Shown piece after piece: positions 1 through 7,500 of a DNA stretch of 19,941 nucleotides (positions are counted from its first letter, which is position 1; every line of letters starts with the position of its first letter). The position numbers and the translations under genes were made by a program. The notes under the pieces were generated by a model. That model was given only the letters and a program-made list of their open reading frames with translations. It had not been told where the DNA came from and searched no databases. The DNA is from Nitrososphaeria archaeon (GTDB taxonomy: Archaea; Thermoproteota; Nitrososphaeria; Nitrososphaerales; Nitrososphaeraceae). The stretch lies in contig JAJPIN010000081.1 in assembly GCA_021324715.1 (NCBI GenBank), positions 1 to 19,941 of the forward strand. The letters are read 5' to 3'.

Positions 1-60
1 CCATGAACATGGATCAGACGGATTATCACGAATCTTTCCGGACCATTAAACAAGAATTCT
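1..60 (+). other. Left edge; possible 3' tail of an upstream gene
   Basis: The frame starting at base 2 is open from the edge to a TAA at 47-49, 11 nt before the first glycosyltransferase. It could be the last 15 codons of an upstream gene in the same operon. A second frame, from base 3, is also open and runs on to about 152 inside the next gene, so the choice is not decisive. No family can be recognised from so few residues. Confidence 0.25.
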
Positions 61-1359
61 TTGAGGCCAATTGCTCTTCTTATAAGTCTGTACTTTCCTC
101 CAGAACCAGGGGGTGGCTCAATAACTGCTTGGAACAGAGCTCTGATTCTACATAAAATAGGCTATACTGTGGTTGTATTATGCGGATTTCCTTCATATCC
201 AACAGGTAAAGTAACTAATCCAACGTATAAGGGAAAATTATTTCATGTAGAAAAGATTGACGATATTACTTTGATTCGTTTACGATTACTGCCACTTAAG
301 AGCAAAGATTACTTCAGACGATTTATTTTATTCATAAATTTCATATTTCTGAGTTTTATGTATATGCCAAAAATACTAAGAATTTCTACGAAAATATCTC
401 TAGTGTACGCACTAGCTCCTATATTATTTTCCTCTTTTATTGGGTATATTTATTCAAAAATTACAAAATCATTTTATGTTTATGAGGTATCAGCGTTATG
501 GCCTGAGGAGCTGATTGCTTCTAGAAAGAGCCTACATTTCATTGTACTGTCCTTTGGAAAGATTCTAGCCAAAATATCATACACTGTCCCAGATATGATA
601 GTAGTAATAAGTGAATTTGCTGCAAAATATCTTGCCAATAATTATAGACCCAAGGTAATGATTTATGCTTTGCCCATCGGAGTAGAGCCTACTAGATTTC
701 CTACAAAATCAAAGGAATCCTCAAGAAAGGAACTAATTGAAAAAGAAATATTTCCTGCTGATCTAGACAATAAATTCATTGTATTATATGCTGGAATAAT
801 AACTAAAATTACAAATGTTGAAAATCTAGTTTTTGCTGCAGAAGTTCTAAGAGACGATGATGATATTGCTTTCTTGATAGTTGGAGAAGGTGAGGAGAAA
901 GCTAGGTTGGAAGAAATGAAGTTAACTCGAAAATTGGACAATCTATTTTTTCTACCTTTTCAAGATAGTGCGTATGTTCCACATATTATTTCTTCAGCCG
1001 ATGCATGTGTTGTTCCATTATCACCAGATCCTATTTATGATGCAACTATACCTACTAAATTTTTTGATTATCTTGCTTGCCATAAACCACAGATTGGAAT
1101 ATGCGGAGAAGAGCTAGCAATGATAATAAATTCCCACAAAATAGGGCTTACGGTGAAAGATGGTGAGATAGATAAACTAGTGGATGTAATACTGTCTTTA
1201 AAAAATTCACCGACCTTAGTTAGTTCAATGGAGCAAAATTCGCATGCACTCTTGCAAGAATTTTCCATTAGCACGCTTGCATCAAAATTTAATGATGTAT
1301 TAAATGAAGAAATTCTGAAAAAGAAAAACAGCAAAAATGTGCATCACCTTACATTTTAG
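61..1359 (+). CDS. Glycosyltransferase family 4 (WcaI-like)
   Basis: Predicted cytoplasmic, membrane-associated GT-B fold glycosyltransferase that would add a sugar from a nucleotide donor to a lipid-linked glycan. Seen: an N-terminal SLYFPPEPGGGS motif (residues 9-20), typical of the WcaI/GT4 acceptor-side domain. A hydrophobic stretch lies at about 88-132. The C-terminal Rossmann half starts at VLYAGI (241-246) and continues through VGEGEEKARL (274-283). A donor-site region PLSPDPIYDATIPTKFFDYL (319-338) stands where the GT4 EX7E motif lies, in a variant form. The length of 432 residues is normal for the family. The start is TTG: an in-frame TGA at 4-6 closes the frame upstream and no ATG or GTG lies between. 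Sugar specificity cannot be read. A flippase and a second GT4 enzyme follow on the same strand. Confidence 0.9.
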   Translation: MRPIALLISLYFPPEPGGGSITAWNRALILHKIGYTVVVLCGFPSYPTGKVTNPTYKGKLFHVEKIDDITLIRLRLLPLKSKDYFRRFILFINFIFLSFMYMPKILRISTKISLVYALAPILFSSFIGYIYSKITKSFYVYEVSALWPEELIASRKSLHFIVLSFGKILAKISYTVPDMIVVISEFAAKYLANNYRPKVMIYALPIGVEPTRFPTKSKESSRKELIEKEIFPADLDNKFIVLYAGIITKITNVENLVFAAEVLRDDDDIAFLIVGEGEEKARLEEMKLTRKLDNLFFLPFQDSAYVPHIISSADACVVPLSPDPIYDATIPTKFFDYLACHKPQIGICGEELAMIINSHKIGLTVKDGEIDKLVDVILSLKNSPTLVSSMEQNSHALLQEFSISTLASKFNDVLNEEILKKKNSKNVHHLTF

Positions 1360-1378
1360 TGTCAAAGGTCATCCATAT

Positions 1379-1400
1379 AAGTGATAAAATGAGCACTTTT
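1379..1400 (+). terminator. Weak stem plus T-run after the first glycosyltransferase
   Basis: A 5-bp stem (AAGTG at 1379-1383 with CACTT at 1394-1398, 10-nt loop) runs into TTTT, 20 nt after the stop codon. It is short and could be chance. The rest of 1360-1524 shows nothing else I can name. Confidence 0.25.
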
Positions 1401-1597
1401 CTGATATAAATTAACATTTTATACGGTAAGAGTCGCTAAGATAATATTCAGGCAAAAAATTAAAGACTAATACAGTGTTCTGTTTGGTGGGCAATCATAC
1501 CTTGTTAAAAGCAATTAAAATAGGATGGTGAAAGGGATTAGGCAGTGAGACGGTAGGAAAGAAGGCAACATATCTTTTTATTGAAAGTACCATCGGG

Positions 1598-2998
1598 ATG
1601 GTCGCTGGATATGTGTTATGGCTTGTCTTATCGAGTCTAACGACACCTACGGTCATTGGAATTGCCTCAACAGTAATTTCGCTAAGTACTATATTTTCAC
1701 AAATAATAGATCTTGCAGTTCCTACTGGCAGTACTCGTTTTCTAGGAAAGAGCTTCTCTGAGGAAAATGCAGAAGATACTCAAGTCCTCGTTAAAGGTTC
1801 ATTACTTATTGTATGCTCAAGCATCATAGTAACCAGTATTCTTATTCTAGTCTTCAAACAATGGCTAACTCCTTCCTTCGGACTGGATATAACTATCATA
1901 CTGATTCTTCTAATAGGAATATCAGTTATTGTTAATTTATTGCGTTCAATATTGATCGCTTCACTTAAGACCAAATCATTGCCTAAAATAATGGTCATCA
2001 GCTCTATAATCAGAATTGTGCTTGCAATTGTCCTAGTCCTATTAGGCACCGGTGCAGCAGGCATCACTGCGGGATATTTGATCGGCTTTGCAGCTGCTAC
2101 AATTCTTTTATCATTCACATTAGTAACAAGCATAATGCCGGCTAAAAGGCATTCAACAATATCGTTGCTTCAAGGTTGCAAAAATATACTAGTGGCGAGT
2201 GTTCCAAGCTGGATACCTAGAGTATTGGCGGTGGTTGGGGCACACCTTGGAACTGTAGTCGTATTTGGGACTCAAGGGCCTAATCAGGCGGGTGCCTACT
2301 TCATAGCAATGGCAATATTCTACGCAATCGATGCAATAAAGAATTCCTTATTCTCCGTAGCATTCCCTATACTTAGTGCCATGGACGATCAACGAAAGAG
2401 GTTTGTATGGCGAATAATAAAAATGAGCTTAGTAGTGACTTTACCAATATCTTTTACTGCTGTCGTATACTCAAGTGAGATTTTGGGACTGATCGGTCCG
2501 AACTATGTTCAGGCTTCAATGCCGCTGAAGATTATACTATTATCAGCATTACCTCTTACATTACTTACGGGAATTAGCACATTGGTATACTCGTATGGTA
2601 ACTATTGGCAAGTTTTTGCTATGGGAATAGGATTAAATGTTCCGCGTGTATTATTGTATTTTGCAGTCGTCCCTTCATCTGGAAGCACTGGCGCTGCCTT
2701 AGCATTTACTACAGGATCCGTAATTGGATTTATTGTGTCCATAATTGTAGCCAGAAGAATTAAGATGACGATACTCTGGAAGGAACTTGCATTGTTATTT
2801 GGGATTCCAACTTCAATTGCATTTACCGTGGGTTATTTCCATTTAATATTTATCATCGGAATTCCAATCATATTATCGCTTTCTGTACTACTCATGATTG
2901 CTTCGAGAGTTTTATCGAGATCAGAAGTACGAGAATCATTAGACATACTGCCCGACTCCATCGGAAAGCCATTGATTAAAATTCTAAATAAACTGTAA
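1598..2998 (+). CDS. Oligosaccharide flippase (Wzx-like, MOP superfamily), 5' end probably frameshifted
   Basis: Polytopic membrane protein predicted to flip a lipid-linked oligosaccharide or glycan unit across the membrane. Seen: 466 residues made almost entirely of hydrophobic helices (about 12-14), with a conserved-looking early segment, DLAVPTGSTRFLGKSF, that fits the polysaccharide transporter family. The ATG at 1598 probably lies inside the gene. The same frame from 1538 encodes LGSETVGKKATYLFIESTIG, which reads like the genuine first amphipathic segment and first helix, but it has no ATG, GTG or TTG. An ATG at 1525 (ATG GTG AAA GG...) would join this frame if one base were removed from the GGG run at 1534-1536. 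Neighbouring GT4 genes on both sides support a glycan export role. The lipid-linked substrate is unknown. Confidence 0.88.
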   Translation: MVAGYVLWLVLSSLTTPTVIGIASTVISLSTIFSQIIDLAVPTGSTRFLGKSFSEENAEDTQVLVKGSLLIVCSSIIVTSILILVFKQWLTPSFGLDITIILILLIGISVIVNLLRSILIASLKTKSLPKIMVISSIIRIVLAIVLVLLGTGAAGITAGYLIGFAAATILLSFTLVTSIMPAKRHSTISLLQGCKNILVASVPSWIPRVLAVVGAHLGTVVVFGTQGPNQAGAYFIAMAIFYAIDAIKNSLFSVAFPILSAMDDQRKRFVWRIIKMSLVVTLPISFTAVVYSSEILGLIGPNYVQASMPLKIILLSALPLTLLTGISTLVYSYGNYWQVFAMGIGLNVPRVLLYFAVVPSSGSTGAALAFTTGSVIGFIVSIIVARRIKMTILWKELALLFGIPTSIAFTVGYFHLIFIIGIPIILSLSVLLMIASRVLSRSEVRESLDILPDSIGKPLIKILNKL

Positions 2999-3256
2999 CT
3001 ACGATAAATCGCAGATAGTATTCAGAAATATGGGTACAGTAAATAAATAACTTCAAGGGCTAAAAAAATTAAATTAATTAATTGGCAGGCATTTCACTTT
3101 ATATCTTCTGTGCAGTAATTTATATTAACTACGGAGGCGGAATATTTAGACCGATTTCCGATAAAAAATTGTCCAATAATAATTTAAATTCTAGAGCAAT
3201 TTTAAATCTTATTAGTAACCAAATATAGTTTTTATCAATATAATTGTGTTGTATGT
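2999..3256. other. Non-coding spacer between flippase and second glycosyltransferase
   Basis: 258 nt, very AT-rich, with no credible ORF. A TATA-like box lies near its right end (listed separately). No strong hairpin was seen. Confidence 0.5.
3200..3208 (+). promoter_or_regulatory. Candidate TATA box for the second GT4 gene
   Basis: AATTTTAAAT-type box about 50 nt before the TTG start. With usual archaeal spacing the transcript would begin near 3230-3235, leaving a short leader. In DNA this AT-rich the call is weak. Confidence 0.3.
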
Positions 3257-4381
3257 TTGGTTGATATTATTCTGGTCAAAGCAGATCCTATAATGGCTTC
3301 AATAAGGGCAGAGCAAATTATCAGTTCCTTATTGAAAAAATATACAGTGCTCGCCCTAAGATGGAACAGAGAGGGCAAACCGACCGAGATAGCAAATGAA
3401 CCAAACAGCGTACAGGCACTGAATTTTAGATCGCCCGAGTATGGACATAACCCTTATAGGTCAGTTGTTTTTCTATCAAGACTTCCAATATTTTGGGCGT
3501 GGATTTTCCTAAAGTTATGCATGTACAAGCCAAAAATTGTACATGCATGTAATTTAGATACAGTACTACCATGTTATCTATATAAAATCTTATTTAGAAA
3601 AAAACTAATCTTTGATGTACTCGATAGATTTGCGATGCCATATGTCCCTAAGAATAGAAACGCATTATTTAGAATGTACTCATCAGTGGTCCGTTCAATT
3701 GAAGAAAACTTTGCCAAGAATTCAGACGCTTTGCTGGGAGTGTCAGATAAAATATTTCTAACGTTTAGAAAAAAACCTAGTAGATGCATTACAATCATGA
3801 ATTGTTGTACGGATAGAATGACCAATAAATCAAGAGTTGAAACAAATCAGTTTAAACTTCTTTTTTCAAGTCATATAAGACAGGGTAGGGGATTGGAATC
3901 GTTAATGAAAATAATAACTAATCTAAAAGATTCAGAGCTTATAATAGCTGGAAGAGTGAGGGATGAAAATTTACATGAAAAGATAACAGAGATACCAAAC
4001 ATTAGATATGTTGGGCTCGTTCTCCCCGACAGGTTATTGGAGCTGGAATTAAGTTCTGATGTCCTAGTAGCATTATATGATTTGAATCTTCAACCTATTC
4101 ACAAATTTGGAATGGCTAATAAAATTTTGGAGGCAATGATGTGCGGCCTACCCGTAATTACTAATATAGCCAATGAAATAGTAATAGAAACAGAAAGTGG
4201 CATAATAGTTGAATATGATAATGAAGAACAAATAAAAGAAGCAATAGTAAGCCTCAAGGATAAGCCAGAACTTCGAAAAAAACTGGGTGAAAATGCTCGT
4301 AATGCCTTTATACAAAAATATAATTGGCCAAGTATGGAAGAAAGACTTTTTAAACTCTATGATGAATTGCTGAGTTCATAG
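3257..4381 (+). CDS. Glycosyltransferase family 4
   Basis: Predicted cytoplasmic GT-B glycosyltransferase of 374 residues. Seen: an N-terminal half with KADPIMASIRAEQI (8-21) and the IVHACNLDTVLPCYL region (94-108), typical of acceptor domains. The C-terminal half has an AGRV turn (231-234) and a donor-binding segment FGMANKILEAMMCGLPVI (284-301) that matches the GT4 donor signature. TTG is used as start: upstream in-frame codons offer no ATG, GTG or TTG nearby, and the nearby ATG at 3253 is in another frame and closes after three codons. The gene sits alone after a 258-nt spacer and converges with the giant membrane protein gene. Donor and acceptor are unknown. It probably extends the same glycan as the first GT4 gene and the flippase. 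Confidence 0.9.
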   Translation: MVDIILVKADPIMASIRAEQIISSLLKKYTVLALRWNREGKPTEIANEPNSVQALNFRSPEYGHNPYRSVVFLSRLPIFWAWIFLKLCMYKPKIVHACNLDTVLPCYLYKILFRKKLIFDVLDRFAMPYVPKNRNALFRMYSSVVRSIEENFAKNSDALLGVSDKIFLTFRKKPSRCITIMNCCTDRMTNKSRVETNQFKLLFSSHIRQGRGLESLMKIITNLKDSELIIAGRVRDENLHEKITEIPNIRYVGLVLPDRLLELELSSDVLVALYDLNLQPIHKFGMANKILEAMMCGLPVITNIANEIVIETESGIIVEYDNEEQIKEAIVSLKDKPELRKKLGENARNAFIQKYNWPSMEERLFKLYDELLSS

Positions 4382-4392
4382 AGTAAGGCGAA

Positions 4393-4453
4393 TTAGAGAG
4401 TTTTACCTGCTTTCGAATTAATTGATGGAATTTCTCTAAGCCGCAACAATTTT
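4393..4453 (+). terminator. Possible terminator between convergent genes
   Basis: A 7-bp inverted repeat (TTAGAGA at 4393-4399 with TCTCTAA at 4433-4439) is followed by a T-run at 4449-4453, just after the second GT4 stop. The loop is long (33 nt), so this is only suggestive. Nothing else was seen in 4382-4535. Confidence 0.25.
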
Positions 4454-4535
4454 TAGCCGCCTGTAAACAACGCATTATTGTCAAGCAGTATGGATTAATT
4501 CGACAAACATTTGAGCAGAATTCTAGCATTGTCAC

Positions 4536-7500
4536 TTATTTTGCTATTATCTTTGGCCAAACATAGTACTTTACGGCAATCACCACAACAATTATTGAGA
4601 TCATAATGATGATGCTAGAAAAAGACACCAACATCGTCTCCCATGGCACTCCAATTCCCTTATCTTTTGCGCGAACTGAGATATCGCCCGGTAGCCGGAA
4701 CGTATCACTTTCTCTGTTTTCTAACATATAGTTTCCCTTTATGTACAGCGACTTTAGGAAAGTTACAATGTCTGTTTTTGTTCCATTTTTATTAAATGAA
4801 TTATAGACATCGGCATGGTCAACATTGGCTGCGATAATTCCGTTCGCTACGATATTGCCCACAGGTTGTACCGTATTATTCCTGTTTGAATCAAGATTAA
4901 TTTTTGCAGTTCCGTTATTTATGGTAATTTCAGGACTTTTTAGCAAAACCGGTAAAAATTGGACATTGGGAGCATCAGTTTTTATGCTGTGAAAGGCTAA
5001 ATCACCATTAGGAATTTTAATCTGCTGATTACAATAACTATTGTTCGTGCATGAAGCGATAGTAAATTCAGCATATGCCCCTTGAGAGAGGTGAAGTAAC
5101 ATATCAAAACCCTTTGGGATACCTGTTTCTATATAGTCGTAATATGATGATGCTGGTGACATGTGGAATAGAGGAACAGACGAATTAATAATTACTTCGT
5201 ACGGACCGTATAATTTCAAATCTTTAATTGTAATGTTGCTAAAAACGTTACTCTGATTCTTAGTGGAAATTTCATTTGAGTTCTGTCGCTGATAACTCTC
5301 ATTATGTTTGTTATCGTTAGCAGTAGTAATTATCTTGTCTATCATAAAATTATATGGAAGTGCGGTACCATTGATACTATCAAAGAGTAATGAATTACTT
5401 TTAATGCTTATTCTAGTGTAGTTGGATATTTCCATATCCCCTATAATTCTTGCATCTGTAAATATTGTTGTATTTTTCGGTGGCAGCACATAATGCACAC
5501 CTTGTCCAATTCCAATTAACTTTGGAATAGCATTTATTGTTGTAAATTTTTGGCTTTTTGAATCATAAAGACTATCGAAATATCCAGCAATATTAACAAG
5601 AACCACTTTACCTTGGCCATATTTTTTCTCGATTGTAAATGGTGCTACTGTTTTGGAATTAGTTTTGTTATCTTTATCTAATTGCATGTAGTACGATTTG
5701 ACATTAACATCTGAAGAGTTACTAAATTCAATATTTGTTGCGACACCTGATATATTTATGAAGCTTTGATGTTGTAGTATCGGTGGTGCTGGTGGTTTAT
5801 TCAAAGGATTGAATTCGCCACCACCGAAAATACCATTGAATTTTACTTTATCTCCATATCGAAGAGATAATAACTTGCCAAATGCGCCTAGTTCTGATTT
5901 GGTGCTGTTAGTATAATTATTCATACTGTTACTATTGCTATCTGGGAGCATTACAATGAGTGTGCCTCCGGATTTTATAAAATCTAAATAACTAATGAAT
6001 TTTTCTTTTGATATTACATTGTTCACTTGGGCTCCACTTTCTTCTGCAGCCGTTGTCTCATTTCCCGGCAATTCCAATTTGGGATCTGAAGTTAACATTA
6101 CATTACTTCTGGAAAGAACAGAGAAATCACCATTTATAAAAGTATCATATGGCAATTTTGACAGTGCAAGTGCACTGAGGGGATAGTAATAATGAAAGTA
6201 AGTATCTTTCATATTACTTATTTGATGAGCTTCAAAAGATGACTCGGAAAGAAAACCTATCTTTAGTGGTTCAAATTGTCCGATATTTTTGTTGGCTGCA
6301 ATTCCAACTTTAGATATGCTGCTAAAATTGTCTGCAAATGGAGATTTTGGAGCTTTGATTTTGAGAATATCATCAAGATAGACATTTATTGTGTCTTTTA
6401 GAATTAGAATTTTTAAGGTATGCCATAAACCCCCTTGCTCTATTGGTAGTTGTCGGTTCTGAGCTAAAACTTGTTCTTTATTACTCTTAGCTTCTAGTGG
6501 TTTTTGCTTTAAATCTAGTGAGTCTTTATCAAAGGAAACATAGTACTGCTTGTTGTTCGCTTTATCTTCCAGCTTAATCCCCAAGTCATTTCTGGTTTTG
6601 TTCTCAGCAACTAGTCTAAATTTACCCTCTACATAATTTACTTTGTTTGATTCTTTAATTGTGCTTGACCAAACTGTCCTTGGCTTTTGATCTCCATTCA
6701 AAATTAGAGTCTGTGTGCCCTCTCCTTTACTTTTGTTCCCAATGCCGTTTACTTTGTTCTCAATTTTTATGAATTTTGAACCGTTATCAATATTATTAAA
6801 GAAATTGTAATTATACCGTAATATGTTACTGCTATTAATATCGCTATTATTGCCGTTAGGTGAAAATGTGACCAGTGGCGGCAATTCATTTATTTTATCG
6901 TAAACAAGACCGGTATTGATAGCCTGCGGTTTTGCAGCAGGAACCAAATCTGGTACCATTAGTACAATATACGTATCATCCTGATAAGCCCTAGGAAAAT
7001 TATCTAATGCAAAATGAAGGGGTTTTAGAATTTGTTTTTCTAAATTAGCGTCTGACTTTGTCAGGATAATATATTTGATATTATCGTTGCGCAGTGAATA
7101 ATATAATCCCTCAAGTGTGGACGCTTTGAGACCTTGCGGATCTTGTAGAATTCTGAATCTAGGTACAGCAGAGAATCCTTCTAGTTTTGAGAATAAGTCC
7201 TCAGTCTGCGAGTCGTTTGCATAGATAGAGATAAAGTGTGTATTGAGATTTGGTAGAACAGTACGAAAGAAATTTAACAATTTAAGCTCTGATTGAGAAG
7301 GAAAATCCATTCTGAAAAAATCCTCTTCAAACCGTGGGTTATTGTACCCAAGAGCTTTATAGCCTGCCAACATAAATATGGAAAGTGCTGAGGAAGTAAT
7401 TACAAGCCCTATCAATATACTGGAACCTAAAGGTCTCAATTGATAGGACTTGGATCGACTTTGAGACGAATCATCATTAGGTCGCTCCAAATACAAAATT

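Noticed and set aside
3..152. Open frame from base 3 overlapping the start of the first glycosyltransferase
   Set aside because: It overlaps a well-supported gene by 92 nt, has no recognisable motif and is short enough to be chance.
4350..4535. Small minus-strand frame in the gap between the second GT4 gene and the giant gene
   Set aside because: Overlaps the end of the GT4 gene, has no motif and no ribosome-binding or promoter signal.
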